Source: Verrucomicrobiota bacterium (lineage in GTDB: Bacteria > Verrucomicrobiota > Verrucomicrobiia > Limisphaerales > JAHDYP01). Taken from it: a DNA stretch of 62,517 bases. Position numbers and translations under genes: made by a program. The notes beneath the pieces are model-generated. The model worked only from the letters and a program-made list of their open reading frames with translations. It had not been told where the DNA came from and searched no databases. This document shows, in pieces, positions 1 to 9,468 of the stretch. Location of the stretch: contig JAHDYP010000017.1 in assembly GCA_023383055.1 (NCBI GenBank), positions 870 through 63,386 on the forward strand. Reading direction: 5' to 3'. Position 1 is the stretch's first letter. The number at the start of each line of letters is the position of its first letter.

Positions 1-60
1 CCACCCCCCCCCCGTCTAACCCCAACCCGCCCGGCTTGGGGGGGGGGGGGGGGGGGGGGA
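1..60. other. homopolymer-rich contig end
   Basis: A run of ten C (4-13) and a run of 22 G (38-59) bracket a short C/G-rich stretch. The reading frame of the gene that follows stays open through it but would encode only proline- and glycine-rich sequence unlike any oxidoreductase N-terminus. This looks like a sequencing or assembly artefact at a contig end and not like biology. The true bases upstream of about 61 should be treated as unknown. Confidence 0.7.
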
Positions 61-1248
61 GCGAATCTGCGGGCGCTCGTGTCGCAGAACATTGTGGCGC
101 TATGTGACGTGGACCCGGATTACGCAGCCCACGTTATCAAGGAGTATCCGAACGCGAAGCTCTACACCGATTATCGCGAGATGCTGGACAGACAGAAAGA
201 CATCGAGGCAGTGGTTATCGCCACGCCGGACCACACGCACGCGGTGGCTTCGATGGCGTCGATGAAAGCCGGCAAGCATGTCTATTGCCAAAAGCCACTG
301 ACCCACGATGTCTACGAATCCCGCATGCTCGCACAGGCGGCAACGGAGCATGGCGTGGTGACCCAGATGGGCATCCAGGGCCATTCAACCGATGACCCGA
401 GAACGATTTGCGAATGGATTTGGGACGGAGCCATCGGCGAGGTGCGTGAAGTCGATTCCTGGTGCAGCCTGACCTACTACCCCTGGGGTCACGAATCCTG
501 GAGTTCCCAGTGGGGCGCCCGGCCCAAAGAGACTCCGCCGGTTCCGGCACAGTTGAATTGGGACCTGTGGCTCGGGCCGGCACCTTACCGGCCCTACCAT
601 CGCGCATATCATCCGGCGACCTGGCGCTGTTGGTGGGACTTTGGATGCGGCATGATGGGCGACCGGGGTGCACACACGCTCGACGTGGTGAACTGGGCCT
701 TGAGGCTGGGACCACCGGCTACGGTTGAAGCCACCTCCTGCGGTTTGGACGACGAAGTCCATCCGCTTTCAGCCATCGTCACTTTCCGTTTTCCCGCGCG
801 CGAGAACCTGCCGCCACTCAAGCTCACCTGGTACGAAGGCACCCGGCCCCCGCGCCCCAGCGAGATGGATGCCGACATGGAATGGCCAGCCGAAGGGGGC
901 ACATTGTTCAAAGGCAGCCAAGGCATGCTGATTTGTGGGGTTTATGGCCAGTCGCCGAGGTTGCTGCCTCTGAGCCGCCACCTGGAGTACCAGCGCCCCC
1001 CGAGAACGCTGCCACGCATCCCGGATCGTTGCCACGAACTGGACTGGGTGCGAGCGATCAAGTCCGGAGAACAGCCTTGCGCCAGTTTCGCCTATTCCGG
1101 CCCTCTGACTGAGACTTGCCTCCTCGGTAATATTGCCAAGCGTGTCGATGGTCTCATTGAATGGGACGCCGCCAACCTTAAGGTGAAGAACTCCGAATCC
1201 GCCAACGTACTCGTGCGGACACCGTACCGGTCGAGTTGGGTGTTGTGA
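61..1248 (+). CDS. Gfo/Idh/MocA family oxidoreductase, 5' partial
   Basis: NAD(P)-dependent oxidoreductase of the glucose-fructose oxidoreductase/inositol dehydrogenase family, probably acting on a sugar or cyclitol. Visible parts are the end of the Rossmann fold (NIVALCDVD, then AVVIATPDHTHA), the family's EKP-type motif as QKPLT (residues 71-75 counted from the GTG at 79), and GDRGAHTLD (194-202) in the substrate domain. The glycine-rich dinucleotide loop that should precede NIVALCDVD is missing, so the gene is truncated at the contig end. The GTG at 79 lies inside the Rossmann fold and is not the real start. Such proteins are abundant in Verrucomicrobiota, often exported by Tat, but the N-terminus that would show this is lost. 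The exact substrate cannot be told. Confidence 0.85.
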   Translation, partial: ANLRALVSQNIVALCDVDPDYAAHVIKEYPNAKLYTDYREMLDRQKDIEAVVIATPDHTHAVASMASMKAGKHVYCQKPLTHDVYESRMLAQAATEHGVVTQMGIQGHSTDDPRTICEWIWDGAIGEVREVDSWCSLTYYPWGHESWSSQWGARPKETPPVPAQLNWDLWLGPAPYRPYHRAYHPATWRCWWDFGCGMMGDRGAHTLDVVNWALRLGPPATVEATSCGLDDEVHPLSAIVTFRFPARENLPPLKLTWYEGTRPPRPSEMDADMEWPAEGGTLFKGSQGMLICGVYGQSPRLLPLSRHLEYQRPPRTLPRIPDRCHELDWVRAIKSGEQPCASFAYSGPLTETCLLGNIAKRVDGLIEWDAANLKVKNSESANVLVRTPYRSSWVL

Positions 1249-1359
1249 GATCATTGAGATCCTTCGACTTACTCGCTTTCCCGCGTCAAATCTGAACGCC
1301 GGCTTGGTGCAGACGAAACTCGCGGGGTCATCCGGGCGGCGCTGGATGGGCGGTCCGGC

Positions 1360-1711
1360 GGGCACGTGCGTCGCCTGCGCGCTCACGTCATCGGCGAGCG
1401 CCGACAATAGCTTCCCAGGAAAATCCCCCAGCGTGACGCTTCAGCGCCCCCTGCGCCACTCTCAGGATCAGGTAGCCCGTCGGAATCGTCCCCGCTGCCG
1501 GATCGGCGATCACTGCCGCCGCCAGGATCTGTTTCCATGTCCCCGGCGTCCCCGCTACGATGCATTTGAACACCCCACCCAAGGCATCCTTCCAGATCTC
1601 GTCCAGCAAGTGAGACCCAGTCGTGGGCAGTCCCGTGCTGGTCGTCGGAACGCCGCTGACGCAGGTCGGCTCCTGCTTGAAGACCTCGGCGGTCAACCAA
1701 ATGATCGCCAA
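1360..1711 (-). pseudogene. decayed phage-fibre-like gene, copy 1 (N-terminal half)
   Basis: This minus-strand reading frame encodes EVWKD-type fibre sequence: LLDEIWKDALGGVFKCIVAG, then TPGTWKQI, then ALKRHAGGFSWEAIVGA. It resembles short head- or tail-fibre-like proteins of phages and phage-derived islands. After SWEAIVGA the frame stops. In another frame the next codons read LADDVSAQATHV, matching the C-terminal ELADDV motif of copies 2-5, so the middle (about 60 codons, by comparison with copies 2 and 5) has been deleted. The start is a TTG (1711) and no clear ribosome site was seen. The rest of 1249-2014 shows no gene. The family assignment is from memory of similar sequences and is moderate; the kinship to the other copies here is seen directly. 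Confidence 0.6.
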
Positions 1712-2014
1712 ATGCGTTGACGTCTGAGCCGCCGGAGGCTTCCTGGAATCAAGGGAAAGCCGATTGCCGGTGCAGGCCAGGGCCTGAAGGGCAAAAGTTC
1801 AAAATATCATAGTATCGACCTGGATTGGTGAATCCTATCGGATTTTCGATTGCGTGGTTTTCATTAGTCAGTGTAAAGGATGCTCATGCAGTCTTCAGGT
1901 TGTGTTGTCGGGCCCTTCGTCTTCCTTCTCGCGTTCAACTTGGTTCACTGCGAAGTATTCTGATGTGCCATTGGCAGTTTGCAGGCAAGCATCCAGCAAT
2001 TGCGGCCGGAACCT

Positions 2015-4981
2015 ATGATAACGACCTACTTCTCCAGATCCAGATGGGAAACCTCACTCCTGAATGTGGCCGCACTTCTTGCTTTGAGCTTTGGGTTGCA
2101 GGGAACCGCCGCCACCTTCACCGTTACCAGCTTGGCGGACAACGGGCCTGGTTCTTTGCGGCAGGCTATTGCCGATGCCGGGCCGGGTGACATGATTGAC
2201 TTCACCGTTTCAGGCAAGATCGCGCTCGGTAGCGAACTGGTCGTGAGCCAGGAACTGGCCATTGCCGGCCCGGGCAACAGCCTGACTTTAGACGCTGGCT
2301 TTAACGGGCGTCACTTCCGTATCGAATCGGGCGAAGTGAAGATATCCGGTCTTCAATTGGTGGGGGGGTGGGTTGGCTCCGTTGCACCCTTGGAATTCGA
2401 CGACGGCGGTGCGATCGTGAATTCAGGTGTCCTCACGATCTCACAGTGCGTGATCTCGAACAACTTTGCAGTGGGCAGTGGCGGTGGCATTTACAACTCT
2501 CCCTCCGGACGTCTCGTGTTGCGGGACTCTGTCGTCGTCAATTGCCTGGCCATTTCAGGTGGTGGCCTCAAGATTACGGCCGGCGGACAGGCTGCGATCG
2601 AGAATTGCCTTATTACCGGAAACAGCACGGACGCAGACGGTAATGGAGGAGGCATCGAGAACGAGGGGGACGTAATTCTGACCAGCACGCGAGTTGTATC
2701 TAATACCAGCACACACGGTGGCGGAGGAGGCATTGCCAACTACGGACGAGTTGCGGTCATCGGAGGTGAGATCAGCGGCAACGGTGCGATCAACGACGTT
2801 GGTGCGGGAGTCTACAATTCAGGCGGCGGAACGCTCGACCTCAACGGATGCACGATCGCCGATAACGTCGCCAGAACAGGTGGTGGTTTGGAGAACGGTG
2901 GGGACTGCACCGCTATTGAGTGCCTTTTTTCAGGAAACGGTTGCTTTGAATGGGAAGGCGGTTTGGCCTGCTATAACCGAGGCTCGTTTAGCGCAACCAA
3001 CTGCACGATATCCGGCAATATCAATTTCCTCGGCAGCGTCGCGGTTTCCACTTCGTACGGTGGCCAAAGCACCTTTGTCAGCTGCACGATTACAGGAAAC
3101 CGCGGCGGGCTGAAAAACGTCGCTGAGGTGCCTGGAACCGTGTCAATTCGGAACTCCATCGTGTGGGGCAACGATTACGGAGATCTGTTCGGCCCAATCA
3201 CTTCATTGGATTACAATTTGATTCCTGCTGCGGCCGCGGCGGCGCTCGCAGGCGCAACAAATCACAATCTCGTCGGACTGGAGCCTTACCTCCTGCCTCT
3301 CGCGGACAACGGTGGCCCTACTCGTACCCAGGCGCTGGAGCCGTGGAGTCCTGCCGTTGACACAGGCGTATCCGATGGAATCGCCACCGATCAGCGTGGA
3401 CTGGCGCGGCCGAAGGACTCGGGGGAGATTGCCAATGCGGAGGGCGGAGACGGCGCGGACATTGGAGCTGTTGAAGTTCAGGATCCGCACTTTGAGCCGA
3501 TCCATGTCGTGAGGGTACTTGCTGATTCCGGCCCGGGGTCGTTGCGACAAGCGATCGCGGATGCTCCGCCCGGTGGCAGAATCGAATTTGCTGTTACCGG
3601 GACGATTACCCTTCTCACCGGAGAACTGACAGTTGAGCGGGACCTGAACATCGAGGGTCCCGGATCAGGCCTATTGACAGTCAGTGCGGCAAGTCGAAGT
3701 CGCGTGTTCCGTATTGCCAAAGGCGCAACCACCCTCACAGGACTGACAGTTGCTGACGGCGCGGGGCCCTTGGGCGGTTTCGGCGGGGGCCTTCTGAACG
3801 AGGACAGGCTGACACTCGTGCGCTGCGTCATCTGGAGCAACAGCATCCCAGAGTATTTCAGCGCTACCAGCTACGGCGGGGGTGTTTACAGTTACGGCTC
3901 ACTGCTCCTGACGGAATGCCTCGTGGCCGACAACACGGCAGGCTCCGGCGGCGGCATCGCCAATTCCGGGACCCTGCAGGTCGAGCGCTCCACCTTCGCT
4001 CGCAACCAGGCTCTGAGTGTCAACTGGGGTGGACTTGGCGGCGCTTTGTTCAACGCTGGGAATGCCGCCTTGCGGGTCACCACCCTGTCGGCTACTTCGG
4101 CCGGCAGTTCAGTTATCTACAATGGGTATGACAACCGGCTAAATGCCGCTCGGGAACTCACCCTCGAGAACACGACCATCACGGGGAATGCTCCGATCGG
4201 CATTGCCAACACCCACTGGCTCTACGGAGCGGGAGGCACCGTGCGGCTTCGCAACACCCTCGTCGCCGCAAACGGTTCCGGTGATCTTGCCGGGGTGTTC
4301 ATGAGCGACGGCTTCAATCTGATCGGAATCACGGATGGGAGCAGCGGACTTAGTGACGGCGCCAACGGCGATCGCGTCGGGACCGCAGCAGCACCGCTCG
4401 ATCCGCTGCTCGGTCCGCTCCGCTACAACGGCGGCCTGACACCCACGCACGCTTTGCTACCCGGCAGTCCTGCCATTGACCGGGGGAGCAGCGGCGGTCT
4501 GAACACAGATCAACGTGGACTCCCCCGTCCGGTCGACCTCGTCTCCATTGCGAACGTGGACGGCGGCGACGGCAGCGACATTGGCGCGTTTGAACTCACC
4601 AGCCTGGATTCCGACGGAGATGGATTGCCCGATGATTACGAGCAATTGCACAACCTGAATTGGAACGATCCAGCCGATGCGACGCTGGACGCAGATCAGG
4701 ACGGACAGTCTAATCTCGCCGAATACCTCGCCGGCACGGACCCGCAGAGTCCGGCCAGCGTGTTCCGATTGATGAACGTCCATTCGAGCGGCGCTGATCT
4801 GTCCGTCAGCTTCACCTCGGTGGCTGGGAAGTCCTATCGCTTGGAAGCCGCGGACACGCTCGCGCCCCAAACGTGGAACACCATCGCGGACGGCGTGGCT
4901 GGCACCGGATCACCGATCGAAGTGGTGGACATCGGAGTCAGCGTAAAGTCAGCCCGATTCTACCGCGTAAGCGTCCGTTGA
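2015..4981 (+). CDS. secreted choice-of-anchor Q beta-helix protein
   Basis: A 988-residue exported protein. It has an N-terminal signal (SLLNVAALLALSFGLQGTAA, about residues 14-33) and two tandem homologous units. Each opens with a near-identical LAD(N/S)GPGSLRQAIADA segment (about residues 40-55 and 502-517), runs through glycine/asparagine-rich right-handed beta-helix repeats, and closes with the choice-of-anchor Q signature (TDQRGLARP, then GDGADIGAVE; TDQRGLPRP, then GDGSDIGAFE). Then come calcium-binding DSDGDGLPDDYE and DADQDGQSNLAEYLAGTDP and a C-terminal YRLEAADT...FYRVSV domain common at the ends of verrucomicrobial secreted proteins. Start chosen at ATG 2015 because it precedes the signal directly; a TTG at 1979 is in frame. 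Likely a surface or extracellular adhesin or polysaccharide-binding protein. No catalytic residues were recognised. Confidence 0.88.
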   Translation: MITTYFSRSRWETSLLNVAALLALSFGLQGTAATFTVTSLADNGPGSLRQAIADAGPGDMIDFTVSGKIALGSELVVSQELAIAGPGNSLTLDAGFNGRHFRIESGEVKISGLQLVGGWVGSVAPLEFDDGGAIVNSGVLTISQCVISNNFAVGSGGGIYNSPSGRLVLRDSVVVNCLAISGGGLKITAGGQAAIENCLITGNSTDADGNGGGIENEGDVILTSTRVVSNTSTHGGGGGIANYGRVAVIGGEISGNGAINDVGAGVYNSGGGTLDLNGCTIADNVARTGGGLENGGDCTAIECLFSGNGCFEWEGGLACYNRGSFSATNCTISGNINFLGSVAVSTSYGGQSTFVSCTITGNRGGLKNVAEVPGTVSIRNSIVWGNDYGDLFGPITSLDYNLIPAAAAAALAGATNHNLVGLEPYLLPLADNGGPTRTQALEPWSPAVDTGVSDGIATDQRGLARPKDSGEIANAEGGDGADIGAVEVQDPHFEPIHVVRVLADSGPGSLRQAIADAPPGGRIEFAVTGTITLLTGELTVERDLNIEGPGSGLLTVSAASRSRVFRIAKGATTLTGLTVADGAGPLGGFGGGLLNEDRLTLVRCVIWSNSIPEYFSATSYGGGVYSYGSLLLTECLVADNTAGSGGGIANSGTLQVERSTFARNQALSVNWGGLGGALFNAGNAALRVTTLSATSAGSSVIYNGYDNRLNAARELTLENTTITGNAPIGIANTHWLYGAGGTVRLRNTLVAANGSGDLAGVFMSDGFNLIGITDGSSGLSDGANGDRVGTAAAPLDPLLGPLRYNGGLTPTHALLPGSPAIDRGSSGGLNTDQRGLPRPVDLVSIANVDGGDGSDIGAFELTSLDSDGDGLPDDYEQLHNLNWNDPADATLDADQDGQSNLAEYLAGTDPQSPASVFRLMNVHSSGADLSVSFTSVAGKSYRLEAADTLAPQTWNTIADGVAGTGSPIEVVDIGVSVKSARFYRVSVR

Positions 4982-5142
4982 GTGCTCAAGCGGTCTCTAA
5001 TCTTCATCGCGGGATCATGTCAATGCCCACGTTGTACGGCCGCTCGTTGCCAAGCAGGAGTGTGCGAGGCAATGTCGTCCGGGGTAATTATTCATTAGTA
5101 TTCCAGTTGACTTTCACTCCGAAGTCGAAGGTGCGGTGACAA

Positions 5143-5412
5143 TCAGGCGGATCCCTTGACCACTCCCACCGCAACGAGTGCCCCGCGCAGCGCATGCACC
5201 AGTCCGGACAAGGCCCCTCACATCATCCGCAAGCTCCTCGCACTTGTCCCGCAGCGCCTCAACCTCGGCCTGGGTGGGCGGATCAGAGATCGCGAGGCCG
5301 GCGATTTCGCCGTCGGTGTTGCCGAGAGTGACCGCTTGGTCGGCGCTGGCCGGTTGCGTGACGGGCGTCACGCCGTAGAACCCGATCTTGCCGCCGGTTG
5401 CGCCGATCACGG
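5143..5412 (-). pseudogene. decayed phage-fibre-like gene, copy 2 (C-terminal half, frameshifted)
   Basis: The minus strand encodes IGATGGKIGFYGVTPVTQPA, then TLGNTDGEIAGLAISDPPTQ, then AEVEALRDKCEELADDVRGL. The frame is then lost. One base later the expected ending resumes as LVHALRGALVAVGVVKGSA plus TGA (5143-5145). Copy 5 at 9902 has the same text in frame, so this copy carries a single-base frameshift. No N-terminal half matching copy 1 was found upstream (to 5636). The remainder of 4982-5636 shows no convincing gene. Not functional as it stands. Confidence 0.65.
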
Positions 5413-5636
5413 TGTGCCAATCGTAGGTCGAAGGCTGAGCCGGAGTCGAGGAGGCAGCAGAGTGAGCCGCGCCCAGCGTTGCGGCACGGTCCGCTCCTCA
5501 CCCCCGTGAAAGCGATAGCAGATGTTTGGGGACCCAATTCCGGCCGGTTTCACCTTGAACAACCCCTCCGTTCGGCCATGCTCCACCACGCGAAAAAGCA
5601 AATTCCGATTAATCCTGGTCCGCTCTAGTTGACCTG

Positions 5637-5984
5637 ATGAATTACCGTACAAAGCAAAGCATGGTGCTCGGGTCTACGCTTGGTTTCGGCCTGTTGGCGT
5701 TCGCCCTGGCCCCAAAGCTCGCCAACGCGCTGCCGCCGTGGGACGAGGCGCATGTCGGGCTGCAATGGATGGCTTTCATGATTGTCGCCTTCGGCTACTA
5801 CGGCGTCGGAGTCATCGGATCGGTCTGCGGCGCGATAGCCGGGATGGTGATTGCGCTTCTGCTGCCTAGCCAGAAAACGGTGTGCCCACAATGTAAGAGT
5901 CAGAGAGCGCTTGGCGCAGACCGTAGCCTGTTTACCGGAAGGAGGTTTCCCAACCGCTGCGGAGATTGCGACCACACATGGTGA
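5637..5984 (+). CDS. small membrane protein with C-terminal zinc ribbon
   Basis: A 115-residue protein starting at ATG 5637. Two hydrophobic segments are visible: about residues 9-27 (VLGSTLGFGLLAFALAPKL) and about 43-75 (WMAFMIVAFGYYGVGVIGSV onward). A cytoplasmic tail follows with two cysteine pairs, CPQC and CGDC, spaced as in a zinc ribbon. Not assigned to a named family. It stands alone between two decayed repeats and is not in an evident operon. It could be a signalling or chaperone-like small membrane protein; the function is unknown. Confidence 0.6.
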   Translation: MNYRTKQSMVLGSTLGFGLLAFALAPKLANALPPWDEAHVGLQWMAFMIVAFGYYGVGVIGSVCGAIAGMVIALLLPSQKTVCPQCKSQRALGADRSLFTGRRFPNRCGDCDHTW

Positions 5985-6110
5985 ATTGGTTGCCACAATC
6001 CAATGCTCCCCGGAGTTGTGCCGAATGAACAACCTCCAGAATCCGTCCGCAAGTTCAAGGCCCGGCAATAGAAGGATCCACCGAGCGCCTCCAGGCCTGG
6101 AATGGCGGGG

Positions 6111-6255
6111 TGTGATGGTTTTGGCTCGGGGGAGTGTTGAGTGCCTCCATATCCATTCCCGCCGTACGCACGCCCCTCAGCGCGTGAACCAGCGTTGCCA
6201 GAGCCCGAACGTCATCGGCGAGTTGCGAGCAGGCCTCGTGGAGCGGGTGGGAACA
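6111..6255 (-). pseudogene. decayed phage-fibre-like gene, copy 3 (C-terminal fragment)
   Basis: On the minus strand the codons read LHEACSQLADDVRALATLVH, then ALRGVRTA. This aligns with LRDKCEELADDV...LVHALRG of copies 2 and 5. The tail then diverges and contains SQNHHTP, which resembles SQNHHSP in copy 4, so copies 3 and 4 are close relatives. The open frame runs upstream without an ATG. The rest of 5985-6717 holds no gene I can support. Confidence 0.5.
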
Positions 6256-6717
6256 ATACGCAGGCCCTTGTTCAACGCCATTCTTCTCCTGATAGAATGG
6301 GCTGGCTGCCGGGTGTGAACAGTGCTAAAGACAGCGGTTGCCATGCCTGGGCAGTCTTTCAAAGCTGTTTTTTGTGAGCAGTCCGGTTGCACCACCGATC
6401 AGTTTCCGGATGTAGTGTTTCGCCGGTGTCTGTATCGCCACGCGGTGCCGGTTGCTTTCCTTGTGGGACGGCTGCGCGCCCGGCTATTCGAGGAGGATCG
6501 AAGGACGGTTGAGCAGTTTGGAATCTCCACGACTCTCGATCAAGTGCGTGCCATCGTTGGATCTCAGATACGTGAACCACACGAACAAACACTGGCTGAG
6601 AACTGGGCTGAGGATTCGCGTCTCAGGCCGGAGACTTTACATCCTTGCCGAGCGACTCGCAGATAAGCGCCCCCACCGCGAAAGCCCTGGTGCGTGACTG
6701 CGCCATGGGGAATTATC

Positions 6718-6879
6718 TCATGTAGTTCTTGTGGGTGAGTGATGGTTTTGGGAAGAAATGAAGCTGGACCGCACAGCCCATCCGTAAGCAATCCCGTCGC
6801 GCGCACCCTCCCGCAGCGCGTCCACCAGGCCCGACAGCGCCCGGACGTCATCCGCGAGTTCCTCATGGAGAAGGTTCAT
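6718..6879 (-). CDS. 53-residue protein of the ELADDVRAL family (copy 4)
   Basis: An intact short minus-strand ORF, ATG at 6879 and TGA at 6718-6720. It begins MNLLHEELADDVRALSGLVD and continues ALREGARDGIAYGW. The helix ELADDVRALSGLVDALR is the same module that ends the decayed copies at 5143 and 9902. It starts only 9 bases after the stop of the PQQ-propeller gene (6889-8973), so it may be co-translated with it. It could be a remnant that happens to be open, or a small helical protein derived from a fibre C-terminus. The tail shares SQNHH with copy 3. Confidence 0.4.
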   Translation of the reverse strand: MNLLHEELADDVRALSGLVDALREGARDGIAYGWAVRSSFISSQNHHSPTRTT

Positions 6880-6888
6880 CGAAGAGCG

Positions 6889-8973
6889 CTACTTCGACCG
6901 CAACCGGAAGAACTGGTGCAGGACGACAGAATTTACCTGATAGCCGCTGGTTGCCGCAGCCAGATCCACCCACGGGCCTTTGACCTCGCTGGCAGTCTGC
7001 AGCATGAAATCCCCGGTCCAACGAATCGTCGCTTTTTCGCTGACCAACGAAAGGCTCACGGCGCCAGGGGGCCATGGCCTGGCCCGACCCGTGTGCTGCG
7101 CATCCCTACCCCGCATAGGCCACGGACTGTTGGCCAGCGGAGTTCCGCCGTAAAGCGCGTAAACACACCCAGTCCCATCCCCACTCCCACTCGACACTAC
7201 GTATACCGTCCCGTCAGCCCCGATCGCAGGCGAGGAAGGAAACCCATACCCTTCGGTGAAGGTGAATTCCCATTGCTTGGCCCCGGTCGTGCCGTTCAGG
7301 GCATAAAGCTTCGAATCGCAATGGACATAGACCGTTCCATCTGCGCCAACCGCCGGGGTATGATTATACGAGGGCTTGTTTCCATCGGGCCTCGTTGTAC
7401 TGAACTCCCAGAGCTTGGTCCCGGTCGTGCCGTTCAACGCATAGAATCTGTCCCATTGTGCTCCTACGTACACTGTCCCGTCCTCGCCAATCGCCGGAGT
7501 ATCACTCACTCCGCCTTGTGTGGCGAACTCCCAGAGGATGGCCCCCGTCGTAGGGTTCAACGCAAAAACCTTGTCTTCCCCCCATGAACCCACATACAGT
7601 GTTCCGTCCGCCCCAATTGCCGGGGAAGACTTGAGGATGCCGAGATTAGGCGACTCCCAAAGCCGAACGCCCGTCTCGCCGTTCATCGCATAGATGCCGT
7701 AGGACACACCCCCACCGGTGCGAGCAAATCCGAAATATACCGTTCCATCCTTCCCAATGGTCGGGGAGGAGCGTAAATAGCCAAACGTGGGGGCGAACTT
7801 CCAGAGCAAGGCTCCCGTCTGGCCGTTCAAGGCGCAGAGCGCGAGCATATTGATTTCCGGCGTCATGGCGTCCACGTAGATCGTCCCGTCGGCCCCGATC
7901 GCAGGCGAACCGGTGTCCTTGTTCCCGCTCAAGTTAGCGGACAGTGCGAATTCCCAACGTTTGGTCCCGGTCGTGCCGTTTACCGCATACACGCTGCCGG
8001 TGTAGCCGGTGCCGGTCCAGACGCCGTCTGAGCCCACATAGACCGTTCCATCAGCCCCAATTGCCGGTGAGGATCTCGCTACAGGCCACAGGGTGGGAAA
8101 CTCCCAAAGCTTAACGCCACTTGCCCCATTCAAAGCAAGCAGGCTCCTCCCGCTTCCAGTTGTAATGTAAACGATCCCATTTGCGCCAATCGCGGGAGCG
8201 GATGAACCGAAGCTGTAACCCAACGGGAAAGACCAAAGCAGCGCCCCCGGACCCACCAAATACGTCGCATTCACTGTAGTAGTCTCTCCGGCACGGATGT
8301 TTACCGTCTGACTTCGGGGGGTGGTCCATCCCGGAACATCCCGGAACTCGACGGTGCGCACGCCGACATCGAGTCCGTTCACCAATTCGCCGCTGCGGTA
8401 CCAGTCTGAGGCAGGTTCGCCCGGGTTGGCCTCAGTAATCGAAACCAGTGTCCGCGTTTCACCCGTCGCGACGTTCTGCACGGCAATAAAGGAGCCCATG
8501 TTGAGCTGGCCATCCGATAGGGCGATGGTCAGTTCTGTTCCTGGCGGAAAATCAGGGCCGACTCCTAACGTATTATAGGCGACTCCGCGCCACGCTTCGT
8601 CAGTTCGTTCGGCGGCGACCAGTCCGTTGGTATAACATCGCGCCCACGCGGTCCCGGGTGTATCTCCGATCACTTGCATCCACACCCAGCAGTTGCCTCC
8701 CGTCGGCACAGTGGTCGTGGCACGATTGCCACTTTGCGCGGCAAGCCGCCATTCGGCTGCGAAATCGCGCACGGGGATATCGGGATAGAGATAAACGGCT
8801 AGTGAGCCCGTTGAGCCCTGCGCCACGGCGACAAAGGGCATGGCAACCAAGATGACAGCCCCGATCACTGCCACAACAGGGCGGCGAATGATCTCCCAGA
8901 GGTAGCTGAACCTGCAAAGCTTGAGCTTCTTGGGAATCAGACCGAGGGCGACTTGCGGTTTAATGATCTTCAT
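6889..8973 (-). CDS. exported PQQ-like beta-propeller protein
   Basis: A 694-residue protein with a hydrophobic export segment at about residues 33-52 (VVAVIGAVILVAMPFVAVAQ). An N-terminal region of about 200 residues is followed by eight propeller repeats whose core is SSPAIGADGTVYVG, with variants such as SAPAIGANGIVYIT, GSPAIGADGTIYVD and HTPAVGADGTVYVH. Each repeat ends in ALNGTTGTKLWEF-type strands. This is the PQQ-like (BamB/YncE-style) quinoprotein propeller fold. No PQQ-binding dehydrogenase residues were recognised, so an enzymatic role is unlikely. The C-terminus (ATIRWTGDFMLQTA...FFRLRS) is the short domain that ends many verrucomicrobial exported proteins. It is followed at 9 bases by a small ORF of the ELADDVRAL family. 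Confidence 0.85.
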   Translation of the reverse strand: MKIIKPQVALGLIPKKLKLCRFSYLWEIIRRPVVAVIGAVILVAMPFVAVAQGSTGSLAVYLYPDIPVRDFAAEWRLAAQSGNRATTTVPTGGNCWVWMQVIGDTPGTAWARCYTNGLVAAERTDEAWRGVAYNTLGVGPDFPPGTELTIALSDGQLNMGSFIAVQNVATGETRTLVSITEANPGEPASDWYRSGELVNGLDVGVRTVEFRDVPGWTTPRSQTVNIRAGETTTVNATYLVGPGALLWSFPLGYSFGSSAPAIGANGIVYITTGSGRSLLALNGASGVKLWEFPTLWPVARSSPAIGADGTVYVGSDGVWTGTGYTGSVYAVNGTTGTKRWEFALSANLSGNKDTGSPAIGADGTIYVDAMTPEINMLALCALNGQTGALLWKFAPTFGYLRSSPTIGKDGTVYFGFARTGGGVSYGIYAMNGETGVRLWESPNLGILKSSPAIGADGTLYVGSWGEDKVFALNPTTGAILWEFATQGGVSDTPAIGEDGTVYVGAQWDRFYALNGTTGTKLWEFSTTRPDGNKPSYNHTPAVGADGTVYVHCDSKLYALNGTTGAKQWEFTFTEGYGFPSSPAIGADGTVYVVSSGSGDGTGCVYALYGGTPLANSPWPMRGRDAQHTGRARPWPPGAVSLSLVSEKATIRWTGDFMLQTASEVKGPWVDLAAATSGYQVNSVVLHQFFRLRSK

Positions 8974-9468
8974 AACCGAACCGGGTTAGGGGTTGGCCGG
9001 GTGAAACGTGTAGGATGTGAAATGCAGGAATAAAACGGGAAGGATTGAACTCTGTCGGATTGTTCGAAGCTTATCCGGACAGGACGGGCTATGCAAGGCC
9101 AAACGGGGCGGAATGGAATTGTCCCTGCCAAGTGCTTGAGGCAGGGCTGGTCGGCGGACCACCACGGGTGGAAACGGCGGTCGCGCCGGCCGTTGGGGGT
9201 ACAGTTCACCGTCGAGCGGATGCCCCGACTCACACACGGCGCCACCGCTCCCTCATTCCTCTCGAGTTCAGTCTCAGCCCGTAACCGAGGCCTGCGCCGA
9301 GGGCGGAGCAGGATCCCAGCGGATGCCCTTGATTCTCATTCGCGCCATTGGTCTCGGGCGTGCACTTGTCTCCTGCGTGGTTGACTGAGTTTCTTGGGCG
9401 GAGGCGTCGGACGCTTCCCGCGTGCTCCTGGCCGGCGCTTCCGCCTCAAGTCACTCTGAGACAATCTC
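8974..9468. other. intergenic region, no supported gene
   Basis: About 0.5 kb upstream of the propeller gene. Several overlapping open frames exist on both strands, but none has a recognisable motif, a signal peptide or a ribosome site. It presumably contains the promoter of the propeller gene, but no -35/-10 pair stands out well enough to report. Confidence 0.4.

Noticed and set aside
79..1248. GTG 79 as the real start of the oxidoreductase
   Set aside because: It falls inside the Rossmann fold after the nucleotide-binding loop should already have passed.
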